Shown one piece after another: positions 22,454-33,724 of a DNA stretch of 64,000 bases (position 1 is its first letter; every line of letters begins with the position of its first letter). Position numbers and translations under genes: made by a program. The notes under the pieces are model-generated. The model was not told the origin of the DNA and did no database searches. It saw only the letters and a program-made list of their open reading frames with translations. The stretch comes from Sternotherus odoratus. Its lineage: Eukaryota > Chordata > Testudines > Kinosternidae. The stretch lies in the NCBI GenBank assembly GCA_032164245.1, contig JAVMKO010000021.1, forward strand, positions 9,492,285-9,556,284, in the 5' to 3' direction.

Positions 22454-23153
22454 CGTCACGGAGTGCCCAGGGCGATGCTCTGGAACTTGCTCCCTATGAA
22501 GCCAGTCAGAACTCCGGGGGAAGCTTCCCCTCTCTGTACACAGCCTGTCTCCAAGGCTAGGAGCTTCACAGGTTCCAGCTTCCACCTTCCTGGGTCTGAC
22601 CTCGGAGCATTCAGCTCCTTCTGCCCCTCCATGCACTTCCCCCAGCGAGCCCTCCCAGGCAGGGTTCTGGGGGAGCCCGTGGATCCTGCACCCCAACTCC
22701 ACAGTCAGACATGATTCTCAGCCAGCAAAACAGAGGTTTATTAGATGACTGGTATCTGGTCTAACACAGACCATACAGCGAACGTGAGCCCTCAGCTGGA
22801 TCCATTTTGGGGGGCAGGGAGCCAGATCGCCCCTCTGCCCTTCCCTGCCCGACTCCAGCCAGCTTCAGACTGAAACTCCCTCTCTCCAGCCCCTCCTCCC
22901 CCTGGCTCAGCCAGGTCAGGTCAGCTGACCTCCCTCCAACAGGTTCAGCCAGCCTCTTTATTATTCAACACTTCCAGCCAACACCTTTCAGAGGGGGGGG
23001 GCAGGCCCCAAGACAGCTTATGCTGTCTCTCTGCTTTGCATCAACTACATACCCTTAGCCCTCCACATGCACACTCAAGAAATGCATAGGGTAAACTGAG
23101 GCACCCACACACCTATGCAGAGGAAACAACAAGAGCATTCCTACTCCATCACA
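22454..23153 (-). mobile_element. Solo LTR, copy 2
   Basis: A 700-bp relative of the LTR at 5070, collinear along its length: AACTTGCTCCCTATGAAGCC, AGGTTTATT, ACACAGACCATACAGCG and AATGCATAGGGTAAACTGAG occur in both. It has a perfect 5-bp duplication GTGGG (22449-22453, 23154-23158). The terminal T has become C. AATAAA on the minus strand is at 22742-22737. No internal genes remain, so recombination between LTRs removed them. Sense to NHSL3. Confidence 0.87.
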
Positions 23154-25544
23154 GTGGGAAATGAGAAGGGGAGGGAGACGGGAATGTCCTGTCCCAAACA
23201 CCTTCCCTGCCCAAAGGAAGGAGAAAAGGCTGAGCCAAAGAGGGAGTGAAGCGCAAGGTTGGGGGAAGGGGGAATGGCAGAGATACGGGGTTAGCGGGAT
23301 GGAAGGCGGTTTAGACGTTTCACGTTGAGGGGAAGATTCTCTCCATTTTATTCGGCTATTAGTCCAATCATCAGTGGTAATTAGCCAGCCTGGGAACTAA
23401 AACCCAGATCCATCCCCCTTCCCCCGTTTGAAAGACCACGAATGGAGCTGGGGGGAAATTCCCTGACCACTCAAATGGAGAATGTGTTTAACCCCCTATT
23501 CAGGGAAGAGAGGAATCCACCCTCCACACTCATGTCGTCCCCCCCACCGGCGTGCGTCCCCTGTTCCCCACCAGGGCGGAATCCCTGGCCCTAGAGACCG
23601 CACCCTCCCTCTGCAGAAGGAGAGAGGGTGCCCCAGCAACCTGGCCTGCTCAGTCTGGGTTTTCCTCGTGCCGCTCCCCCAACACACCCTGCCCCCAGCC
23701 TATTGATCCCAGCCACACGCGCTGCAAAATGCTGAAGCCACAACAATGCAAATTCTTTCGCTTCGTGGCCTCTGTTCCGTTCCCATGGAGCCGGGGCAGA
23801 GAACAAACAGAACTCATTCTATGTTTTCTCAGCACCTTGTGCCCAATGCCCTTCCCCCTCTTCTTCCTTCCTCCCTCCCCACCCCCAGTCACTCTCCTCC
23901 TCCTCTCACCCCTGCAGTGGTCATGTCCCCATCACTGTAACGGCTAAGACCTCCTTTTAGGTGACCCCCCGGGGACGCCAGCAGAAAGGCTCATGGTCAG
24001 AGTCCTGCTGCACCAGCTAAGTAAAGCCTGTTCATGTGCACTTTCCCCCACGCCCCGCGGGATCTAACCCAGGTATTCACAGAGTGCCCCACCACCGTAG
24101 CACCAGAAGAGGAGCTGGCTCCCCTAGAAGCATCACCCAGAGCCCCCCCAGTGAGAGCATGTCTGATAGTCTCAGCTAGGAAGGTAGCAAGGTGACATCA
24201 CTCACTAACCTCATGTTCCAGGCCTAGCTGAATCCAATGAGGGAACCCATCTACTGGGAAATTGGTCAGCCTTCATATCCCAGGGGAGCGAGGGGGCCAA
24301 GGTTGGTGGTGGACGTTTCCCTGTGGGTTGGTCTCTCCCCTCACTGCTTCCCCAAGACTATTCCAGTGCAGTGCCCCTCCAACAACTTCTGCTCGCTTGG
24401 AGAGGGGTCGGGTGCACATCACATCCCTCTGTCCCACACAGTCACTAAGAAATAATGAAGGTCCCAAGTCAGGCAAGAGAGATCCATGAGGGGCAGAAGG
24501 TTTTCTCCCAGGGAGGCCTGACCACCCACCCCATACAGCCAGATCCAACCACACTCCCCCCCCACACACCCCCAGGCCCCAGACTGCCAGGCCTACACAC
24601 CCCTCTCCCTGCCTTCTCCAAGTCTCACACCAGCTCTTGCCTCCACTCACCTGTTTTACGCCTCACAAATCTGATTTCCAGATCCTCCCATATTAATGGG
24701 AAAACTGGAACCCACTTCCGGTACCCGTAATCCCGTCCACACCAGGTGACCAGTCCAGCACCACTCCACTTCACTCTGCATTCACTATTCTGGATGAATC
24801 CAGCCAACAGCTCTGGGCAATTCCGCACTGCTGTGGCACCGGGCACTCCCCCAAGTCAGATATCTACAGCGACCTGCTCATGGGCTAACCCCTCACTTCC
24901 AGCACTGGACCAGGAGGGCAGCCCTGGCACAAGAAGGGTTTGCCACAATCCTTCTTCATTGTTAAGCTTTATGGGATCATCCCACAGCCAGTCCCAGCCT
25001 CCCAGCATTTCCCCTGCAACCTGCACGGAGGAGTTACAATGGCAAGAAACTGAGATGCGGCTGATCCAGGCAAATTCAGATGGGGTGTGTGACCGACCGA
25101 CTGGTGAATGGGTCTTAGCATCAGTGCTGGGGATGTGTTAGGTTGACCCCCCAAGTCCCAGAATTCCAATGGATTCTGGTAGTATCCCACAATGCACTGG
25201 GGGGAGGGGGGGGGAACAGAATCCAGAGCCTAGCGGAGGAACATTGCACCATAGGCTCCCTGTCCAGTATGTTGTGAGGTTATTTCCAAAAAGCTCAGGA
25301 CTGTGTGGATGCAACGATGGCTTAAGCCAGCATAAACGAAGTGGTGTGGGTGGTCCCTCTTTGGGGACAGTGACATCTGTAAAGTTACAGCAGAAAAGCA
25401 CATACTGAAAAAACCTTCTCAGCTAAACAAGCCCTTCCACTTTCTGGGGCCAGATGAAAGGGGTGAAGCCGAAAAAGCAGCTCCCAAGAGGGACTAAGCT
25501 AAAGCCCATGAGAGGGGCTGCAGTTCAATTATTAAAAATGTTCA

Positions 25545-25705
25545 TTGATCAGCGAGGGTAATTAACCACTGAACAACTTCCCAGGGGTCGCGGAGGATTC
25601 TCCATCACTGGGAATTTTTAAATCAAGACGGGATGCTCCATTTCAAACTGGAATTAATTCAGGGAAGTCCTACGGCCCTTCTGGCTTTATAATCTATGAC
25701 TTTAC
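25545..25705 (+). mobile_element. CR1 3' region fragment
   Basis: GATTCTCCATCACTGGGAAT, then TTTTTAAATCAAGACGGGAT, GGAATTAATTCAGGGAAGTC and AATCTATGA follow the CR1 C-terminal coding and 3' order. Confidence 0.75.
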
Positions 25706-26004
25706 ACCTACGTCTAGCCACTCAGAGTGGAAATCATCCCACCAGATATGTCCCCTTACCAACGGGTAACCCTCCACTTTTGCATGTTACTGCGAGATTT
25801 GGCTTGTAGCCTCTTGGAAGAGAAATACAGACAATGGAAATACAGCCCAGTCAGGCTGAAAACAGACTATCCATACTGTTAGTCGGTGTAGTTTAGAGTG
25901 GTACTTCTCACCTCTTCCATGGTGTAACCCTGTCTAACAACAGAAAATAGTTTTGGGGGGTCCCCAAGCTGCCATAAAGAAGGGAAGTGATTTGAGAACC
26001 CACA

Positions 26005-26205
26005 ATCTAGAGGACAAGGCCCAACAGCAGCACCCACAATTCCTGGATTCCAATACTGGCTCTGCCACTGACTCCCTGTATGACTCTGGGCCACTCACTC
26101 GCTCTCTCTGTGCCTCAGTTTCCCCACCTGCAAGACACCAACTTGTCTCCCCTGTGAGTTTGAGGGTTACTGAGTCTGTATGATGTGAGCAAGTGCTAAG
26201 AATTG
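26005..26205 (+). repeat. MIR-type SINE
   Basis: Core TACTGGCTCTGCCACTGACT and CTGTGCCTCAGTTTCCCCAC, tail with GTGAGCAAGTGCTAAGAATT. Confidence 0.85.
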
Positions 26206-26374
26206 CTATTCCTCCAGCCTGCCTTTATTCCCCAGTTGGCTCCTGGCCCTCTCTGCTCTCCTTCAAGGTGAGCTCCAAAGAGAAAACGTTTGTTTGTTTT
26301 TTGCTTCTTTCTTTATGGCAGTCCGGGGGGAAGTCATTCCCAGACAGACTCTTTGGGGGTTGTTTGCTGTGGTT

Positions 26375-26480
26375 AATACCCATTTAACTTCAACAAGTAA
26401 TTAATGGTTTGGATAAAGGCAGCCTTTGTTACAGATTCAACAACCCTCCCCCTGCAATTAAGGAGTTAAGACTCCAGATC
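26375..26480. promoter_or_regulatory. Candidate conserved noncoding element
   Basis: TAATTAATGG (homeodomain type), GCCTTTGTTACAG (SOX/TCF type) and GCAATTAAGGAGTTAAG cluster within about 80 bp of non-repetitive sequence. Only motif density supports a regulatory role. Confidence 0.2.
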
Positions 26481-27949
26481 AGCCTCCCACAGGTGCCCCT
26501 GCTAAATCTGACTTGACCTTCCTGATATTTCTAAGGTACAAGCCAAAAACCTCACAAGTCTTTGTTCTCCCCCCAGAGCAGCGGGGAAGGGCACCACCTC
26601 ATTCTTTCTGAGCCCTTCGCAAGTCACCTTTAAGCCATGCCCAGTGGGTAGTTTTGCTTTGTTCTGTCACTCCCTAAGCCTGCACTGAAGGTTTTGAATC
26701 CAGGCCCAGTTCATGTTTACCTTGCGGACAATCTGACTAGTCCATTCCAGCCACACCTGTGCAACATGCTGACGGTAAAGACAAAACGAAGCAGAGGGAT
26801 TGAGTGTTGTCAGACAGTATGTGATATCAGCAGGAGCCCCCTTGCCATCCGTGTCTCCAGCAGGGACAATCCCCCGAGAAAACACTGTCTGAACCAGCAA
26901 AGTGTTCAAGCGTGAGCAGGGTAGGGTAACACACCCAGGCACTGGCTAGAAAATTCACCCCCATGGCCAGTAGGGGAGACAGTCCCCTTCTGGAGACATC
27001 TTGTGTTTTGGGGGAAACCCAGACTCTCTCCCTACAAAGACTTTGGCAAAAGACAGGGTGCAACTGGTGCTCTCTGAGCAAGAGTCCCAAGAATCACTGC
27101 TCTGATGTTTAACCGGTCTAGTTTTAAAGTGCCCCGCGCAGGTTTCTAACCATCAGAAAAGGGAGGTTCTGGGGAGCAAACAACCTGACTAGTTTTGAGG
27201 AGCAGGATAAGGTTACCAACAGGATGACATGATGGAGTTGCTTGAGGTGCAGAATGACACCCCCACCCCATTCCCGTTTTACACAGACACACACAGAGCG
27301 GAGGAAACAATTGCAAATGTAGCAAAATCTAAGGATGGGGCAATTTCAGTGTCTGAACCAGGCCAAAACTATCACAAGAAACTTAATTTCATAGATTTCC
27401 AGCTTTCTCCAGTTCAGCCATTGAATTGATAGGGGAATCCTAGTGGGGGAGAGGGATACCCTAGGGGGTCTGGTACCTCTGAAACACATGTTCAACTGCC
27501 AAGGAATCAAGCCCCCTGTCTCCCCTGATACCCAAATCCAGCGAGGAGGGAGATGGCCCATTCACCAACCCCGCCCTCAGTCTCTGAAGTTTTTCAACTT
27601 TTCACACTCCGAATCAGGAAACCAGAGCAGGGAGCGGGATTTGTACCCCCCACAGCCAGCCAACAATAGCAGGGGATTGTTCCGAGTTTTACTTTCTGCC
27701 TTTATATTGCAGCCTCCTGCAGCGGAGGGGTCTTCCCAGCATGGAACCAGGGGGGAAGCATTAGTCAAAGGAAAATCCATTCCTTGCCCTCGCCTCTCCT
27801 CATGGTGTGGGTTGGACAGAGACATCGGGAGAGCAGAAACGGGAGTCAATATTGCGCTTAACCAGGGGGAAATGAAGAACATGGTGCTTGTAAACAGCCC
27901 ATGCACAGCAAAGCACGTCCGTACCAGGACCTCAAAACCCTGTTCAGAC

Positions 27950-28065
27950 CGTCATTAAACCTGGTGCCGTTTTACAAGATAGGGAAACTGAGGCACGCCG
28001 AGAGGAAAGCAGCTTGCTCAAGCCCCCGGTGGGAGTACAACCCAGGAGTTCTGGCTCCCTGCCAC
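27950..28065 (-). repeat. MIR-type SINE fragment
   Basis: AGATAGGGAAACTGAGGCAC with downstream TACAACCCAGGAGTTCTGGC, the reverse-complement MIR order. Confidence 0.75.
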
Positions 28066-28079
28066 CTGCCCTAACCCCC

Positions 28080-28720
28080 CGGGGCCATCGGCTAGCTGAG
28101 CAGAGACAAACAAATCGATGGCTGCTCATTGCACTGACAACGCTGCGGAGCCCGGGTCTCTGAGACCAGCCCCGACCCGCCGGGGCAGAGCCGGCCAGGG
28201 GCGCTTGCAGCCGATGGCAAAGCTCCGGGAACCTCAGACCCGCCCGGGCTCCTGACTGCGGAACCCTGTCGTGCGGTGCGGGAGCCATGGACCGAGTCCC
28301 GCCCTCTGCCCCGCTTCCCCCGGCTCCTACCCGTCTTCAGCTTCCCCGGGCGGCCAAAATGCCAGGCGGCCCCGGCCCTCGGCGGGGTCCTCTTGCGGTG
28401 CACGTTGCCCATGGTGCGGGTGCGGGTGCGGGCGGCACTTTCCCTCCCCCTCTCCCGGGTGGAGGAAGCGCGGGGTGCTACATGGCTGCGCCAAACAGGC
28501 TGCGCCCTGGCCGGCTTCCAGCGCCAGCGAGCCGGCCCGCAGCTCCGCGTCCCATCCCGCCAGCCGCCCGCAAACCCTCCGCGTTCCACCGGCCGCGCTC
28601 TCCCTGCGCGCCGCAGCCAATCACGGACCCAGAGGAGGGGCCTCCCGGGGAGGAGCAGGGATGGGCTGTCCGCTCTCCCCCTCCCCCTCCCCGGCAGGTT
28701 GGTTACAGAGACCATGGCTC
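28080..28720 (-). promoter_or_regulatory. NHSL3: CpG island and promoter of the MGN first exon
   Basis: Dense CpG around the ATG at 28412 (for example GGTGCGGGTGCGGGTGCGGG just 5' of it, and CCGGCCGCGCTCTCC at 28590). A CCAAT box is at 28617-28621, about 205 bp upstream of the ATG. No TATA box was found. Island plus first exon strongly suggests an independent promoter; the transcription start is not determinable. Confidence 0.7.
28331..28412 (-). CDS. NHSL3: NHSL3 alternative first coding exon (MGN isoform)
   Basis: ATG at 28412 in the Kozak context GCACCATGG opens MGNVHRKRTPP, then RAGAAWHFGRPGKLKT plus one G, ending in a GTAGGA donor (28330-28325). It has the same phase-1 end as the MVVF exon and would join exon 2 as ...KLKTG-SAKAEN. 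I recall a human KIAA1522 isoform beginning MGNSHHKRK with a similar W.FGR pattern, which supports the call. Gly2 makes N-myristoylation conceivable, but position 6 is Arg rather than the favoured Ser/Thr. The peptide is strongly basic. Confidence 0.85.
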
Positions 28721-28964
28721 TGCCAGGGAGGGGGATGGGCTGTGGGATTCAGTGGGTCCGCAGCCAGGTGGCTCCTCCCCACAGCAGTGGGCAGCACGCG
28801 CCCCCAGGCTCACATTACATCTGGGACCGTTCCCCACGACCGGCCCCTCGCCCCCCCCCGTCAGTCACAGCTCCAGCGATCGCACACCCATCCAGCCCAC
28901 CCTCACCCCTCTCGTGGAAGTGGCATCAGAGCGAGGGGAGAGCGATAGCGGAGCGGTCCTCGAA

Positions 28965-29100
28965 AGCAAGTCGCTTAGTCTTTCTGTGCCTCAGTTGCCC
29001 ATCTCTACAATGGGTGCACCGGAGGGCTGAGATGATAAATACATTAAAGGCCATGAGGCACTCAGATGCTATGGAGATGGGGGGCACATAAGTACCCAAG
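28965..29100 (+). repeat. MIR-type SINE fragment
   Basis: CTGTGCCTCAGTTGCCCATC, ACAATGGGTGC and a tail GGCACTCAGATGCTATGG..ATAAGTACC. Confidence 0.75.
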
Positions 29101-29599
29101 ACAGGCAAACAGGTTATATACAGACTCCCAGCTAGAAGAGCACACGTATAGCGCATTTGCCCTCCACAGCCCGCTCTTCTCATGAAGCGACAGCAATACA
29201 ACTCGAGGTGGGATTTGACACAGATTAAATGGATGTCCTTTGTGCAGGGACACTTACATCGCTGTCTGCATGGCTCATGTCATCCAGTGGCACAAATTAA
29301 AACAACATGAACTATAAGAGTGTCCACACACACAGCTACACTGGTTTGAATGAACCATTAACCCGGAGCAACCTCTATGCAGATACGCCCTGAGACAGGA
29401 GATTGTGAAGGAAACTAATCCAGAAAAGCAGCGTGTCAGATTCAAGGCCTGTCTGAAGTGTAGTTTTCTCCTTTTCTTTGAATTTGAAAATGAGATGGTG
29501 TCAGGACAGGGAGAGGTCAGCTGGTCAGAGTCATGGGACCACGGGAGGCACTCCCAAAGAACAGTGTTTACATGATTAATCGGACATTCTGCTAAGAAG

Positions 29600-29800
29600 G
29601 AAGGGATGGTTTTGTGACTAAGGCACAGGCCTGGGAATCAGGAGCTGGGTTCAATTCCCAAATCTGCCACAGACACTCTGAGAGACCCTGGGAAAATCCC
29701 CCTCTCTGAGCCGCAGCTCAATGGAGATAACCCCTCCTCTTTCCTACCACACACAGCTGTCTCACTGACTTAGACTAAAAGCTCTATCGGGTAAGAACCT
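29600..29800 (+). repeat. MIR-type SINE with tRNA-like head
   Basis: Head GGCCTGGGAATCAGGAGC..GGTTCAATTCCC (box-B-like), then CTCTGAGCCGCAGCTCAATG. It is not a functional tRNA. Confidence 0.75.
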
Positions 29801-32800
29801 AGCACCATGGAGTCCTGATCTTGGCCGGGACCTCTAGGTGTTGCTGCTGTAATACAAACAGCTAACAGCAGCTGCACCCAAAATGTCAGTCTGCATGGTG
29901 GCAGCTCTGCCTTGGAAGATACTGGGGATGCGGTTTATGAGAGAGGATGGGTGGGCAACAGCTTAGCCTCTGTGATCCCATTGCTGGCTACACCCTAGTT
30001 TACGACACAGACTTCTCACCAGCTTGCAAGATCCCACCAGCTGGGCAAGGGGCACGCAGGCTGGAGTCACATTGTTGTGTCTCCATGACGAAAGGATGGA
30101 ACGGGCTGCCCTGGCCTCTGCACGATCTGACCCCGGGAAAGGAGGTGTCCTAACGCAGTGGCTTCCCTGTGGCAAAAGAAAGGAACCGCTCCACTCCAGA
30201 CTCCCCCCTCTCCTCTTCATGACACAGTGGGGAACGCTACAGCAGAGTGCAAAAAGGACGTTGCATGCAACAGATTTTCCACATGACACATTTGCTCCTC
30301 TCCTGCCACGGAACAGACCAGCTTGTCTGGGTCCACCCTGAACCCTCCCTTCCGGCCCCAAAGACAGAAACCCTTCAGTGCCCACCCCAGGAACACGTGC
30401 TCCCCCATGACCCTGAGCCCTTGGCTCAGACACTCTGCCCAGCACCCAGACTTCAGGGCCTCTGATCCCAGTGATCAGGGTATGAGCATGCTCACGAGGC
30501 TCAGGTCCCGCGGATAAAGCTCTGAGGCACAGAAAGCCCCGCAAGGGTGCAGAGGCCTCAGAGCTGAACTGAGCCTGTGTTTGCTGGGATTAAGGACAGC
30601 GGGGGCCCTGGGCTGGCCTGGTTTATATGCCCCATAGAGACAATCTGCGGAGCCCGGGGAGCTGCTGACCTCACTAGTTTCAGATCTTTCTGCCTCTATG
30701 GCCCCTTCAATCTCAAGTGCATGAGTGTCACTCTTAGTTACCATCCAGATCAGTCAGGAGCCCCACCACCTACCCACTCAGAGCAGCTCATTACCCAACT
30801 GCCTCCTGTTTGCACAGGAACAGACCTGTCACCAGATCCATGGCAAAGCCCCCAGCACAGTCATGTCTGCACACTAGCTGCAGCTGGCCACATACATCTC
30901 TGCCTTCTGGACTCAGCTCTTCCCACACTGCATTCCAGAGTCCTCCCAGAACACACTCCAGCAGCCCCGAAGCAGCATAGACTCTCCCAGCAGGTCACTC
31001 ACAATGCTACAAAACCAGGTGACAGCAAGGCCAGCAAAGATAGGGAGGCAGCGCAAGGGGCCTTTCTGCCTCTCGCTTGTGCTGAGGAAGAAATCCCCAA
31101 GTTATTCATCAAGGGGGTCAGACGGGTCGGGGGTGGGTGGTGAGAGATTTTCATCACTTGGTAACCAGTTCCAACACAGCTTGGGTCCCTAGCGGTCAGT
31201 AGTTCCCCGCGGATGGCAGTTCAGTGGCCTGCGTGAGATGAACGGATGGTCTCCGTCCAGTTCCTGTAAGCGTCCACATCACAGACCTGACACCAACTGG
31301 GCACCCGGAGGGATGGCCAAAGGACTGAATGGCTCGTGGAGGTTCAGCTGTCCTTCTTCACCCCCACCGCTGCATCCCACTATCAGGCAATGAGTGGGAA
31401 AGCTCACAACATCCAGCCTAGGTCAGACCTGTTCTGTGGCTAAAGAAACATCTTCAGTTCCCAGGGCTGCCAATCTGGCATCTTTCCAGTCCAAAACACT
31501 GCATCAAAGCACACAATTTAAGGTTTCCTTACTAGTCCCTTGACCTATAGGGCTCTCCTCCTTACTATGCTGAGAAAGGCTACAATGACTGTGGAGATTT
31601 TAACTTCGCTTTTGGCCCATTATACCAATGAGTCAAAGTCCTACATCGGACCCTTCTCTATTGGCAGAAGAAGCAGGCAAGCCAGCCCTATGATTTTCTA
31701 CCCTCAATATGCCAATGAATAGACAGAGAGCGTGATCTGGGCTACTACGATGATCTCTTAAAGGGGAAACTGAACTTGGTGGGAAAAAGGTAACACTAAA
31801 AATGTTTAAGATCCCAAACCTTTAACAGAAAAAAAAACCACCAGAAGGATTTCCACTCCTGTCGTGCAAAGCTTGAGTCCAGGCCCCCAGGTTTGTGTGT
31901 GTGTCTTGCTATGACTATAGCAGCACTAGCACCCAAAGTGGTGGGTTTCCCCCTGCTCCAGCTGAGGTGTTCAGGTGCTCATCACCTGTAGCAGCAGACA
32001 CATAAAACCCAACGACGTGAATTCCAGGTTGGCAGGTAGACAGTTTGCTCGCCTCTTCACCTTTCAGAGGTTTCTGTTTCTTTCGGTGCTGGAGTCAAAG
32101 TCAATGATCATATTGTCTTATGAAATAAACCCGTCCTTAAGAAGAGAAACCTGACTCCAGCAAAATAGTTTTATCGGATCTTATGGAACATTATTTGCAA
32201 CAAGAGGAATTCTTCCAGTTGTCTCCAGGTGGAATGGCTGTGGCTGGCAGACACACCTCTCTTTGTTTAGCAGAGAAGCTAACCGTTTCCAGCTCAGACC
32301 AGCCAGTGGATTCCTGTTGTTCAGATTTTCTGAAATGTCACTCTTTGCTCTCAAGCAGATTAACAAGTTCGTTACCAAATACACGGAAACAATCCCCCTG
32401 AACGAGAGACTCAGAGGCAGCATGCAGGAATGTTCACATGGCTGCAGCGCCTCGCTCATTTCAGCTGAACTCTGAACCCTTAGCACTGACTATAATACAA
32501 CTGCTGCATCTGCGGAGGACTAGGATGTCTCCATTATATTATAGCAATGGCTCTAGGAACCTGCAGCATTCAGATTCAACTTCACTATCTCCGCTATTAT
32601 CACAGAGCAGCATCCAGGGAGGGACTTTTAGTCCTGACATGGTGCTGTTAAAGCGCAGCACCTCGGAACTGTCAGCACTACCCACAACTACATCTTCACT
32701 GATGTATGTAGTCTAGCATCCAGGAATCTCCTGCACAGGAATAACAGCATCACTTCTGCATCTCACAACCCTGCATCGGAGATCCTCCAGGACAGATATA

Positions 32801-33304
32801 CAATTAGGTTATGTTGGCTCACCATGGCAAACAACAAGACAAATCGTATGTCATTTCCAACAACCGCTCTCTCATTGAGAGGATTTAGTATTTTATTTTT
32901 AACCTCACAGTGAGGAGTCTCTATGCTGCTGGGCCAAATTAATACCAAAAAATTAGTAATTGAAAATGTTTGGAACATCGACTCCTTCATTCTTAAAACC
33001 CTTCAGAAATAATATTGTGAAAACAATATCAACCCCCCCAAAAGATGGGCCAAAATCACTAGGACATCATTCCTCAATGACGTCAAATGGTCCTCCTAAA
33101 ATGGGATGCTGGTGCACTTTCATAGCAGTACTAAAGGGTTAAAGGGACACCTTAACTATTGGGGTGGATTTGCAATCATAATTTTTTTTATGCTTTTCTT
33201 CTCTCTTGTCCCCAAGTGAAAAACTCTACACAACCCCTGGAGAAACTGACTACCGCCAGGAAACAGTGAATCTGACTACACCCAAAGTACAGTCAAATGC
33301 ACGG

Positions 33305-33525
33305 GGTTCAGTGGTTAGGACACTAGCATGGCACTTGAAAGCAATTCCTTGCTTCATCATAGATATCTTGTCACTTAATTTCTCCAAGCCTCAGCTTCCC
33401 AGCTCAAAACTGGGGATAACAGCACTGTCCTATCACACTGCTGGGTTGTGACGATAAACACATCAAAGACTGTGAAATGCTCAAACACCACAGTCACGGA
33501 GGCCATATAAGTACCTAAAATAGAT
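33305..33525 (+). repeat. MIR-type SINE
   Basis: Head TTCAGTGGTTAGGACACTAG, core GTCACTTAATTTCTCCAAGC and CTCAGCTTCCCAGC, tail with CATATAAGTACC. Confidence 0.75.
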
Positions 33526-33669
33526 AGATTAGATGGAATCAACAAACTGAATAAAAAGAGAAATATCATTAGTTTGTCTCATTTCCTGAGATCTCAGGTG
33601 TTATTTGTAACAACAGTAGGTAAATTATTTTCAGACAGAAGCATGGTGATAGAGTCCCTTTGACTAGAA

Positions 33670-33700
33670 GTGACGAAGTGGGTATTCACCCACAAAAGCT
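33670..33700 (+). ncRNA. Broken hammerhead ribozyme core, copy D
   Basis: Stem II GTGGGT/ACCCAC (33678-33683 with 33688-33693) pairs perfectly. The C3 position is G, GAAA has become AAAA (33694-33697), and stem III is disrupted by the inserted palindrome. Predicted inactive. Confidence 0.5.
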
Positions 33701-33724
33701 CCAATACATACTCTGTATTGGAGC
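33698..33724. repeat. 11-bp perfect inverted repeat inside copy D
   Basis: GCTCCAATACA (33698-33708), loop TACTC, TGTATTGGAGC (33714-33724). A further direct copy of CTCCAATACA follows at 33729. The arrangement is a local fold-back duplication of the ribozyme's cleavage-site side. Confidence 0.9.

Larger units (their letters stand above)
8669..28330 (-). other. NHSL3: NHSL3 intronic region between the MVVF and MGN first exons
   Basis: 19.7 kb without a supportable exon. It is intron for isoforms that start upstream and 5' flank for the MVVF isoform. It holds MIRs, Penelope-like relics B and C, a solo LTR, a hAT-like MITE, CR1 pieces, three copies of an unnamed family and a CpG-rich patch, all listed separately. 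The stretches 8770-9550, 9700-10800, 11550-13100, 13510-14730, 15320-17630, 19840-21180, 21420-22450, 23160-25540 and 25710-26000 show only unique-looking sequence and short low-complexity tracts. Many open frames lie there, but none shows homology or splice structure I can support. Confidence 0.7.

Noticed and set aside
28271..29091. Three long plus-strand open frames over the MGN CpG island
   Set aside because: CpG-island composition suppresses stops in every frame; the minus-strand exon explains the region.
29625..29680. tRNA gene from the box-B-like GGTTCAATTCCC
   Set aside because: It is the tRNA-derived head of a MIR; no cloverleaf and the repeat core follows.
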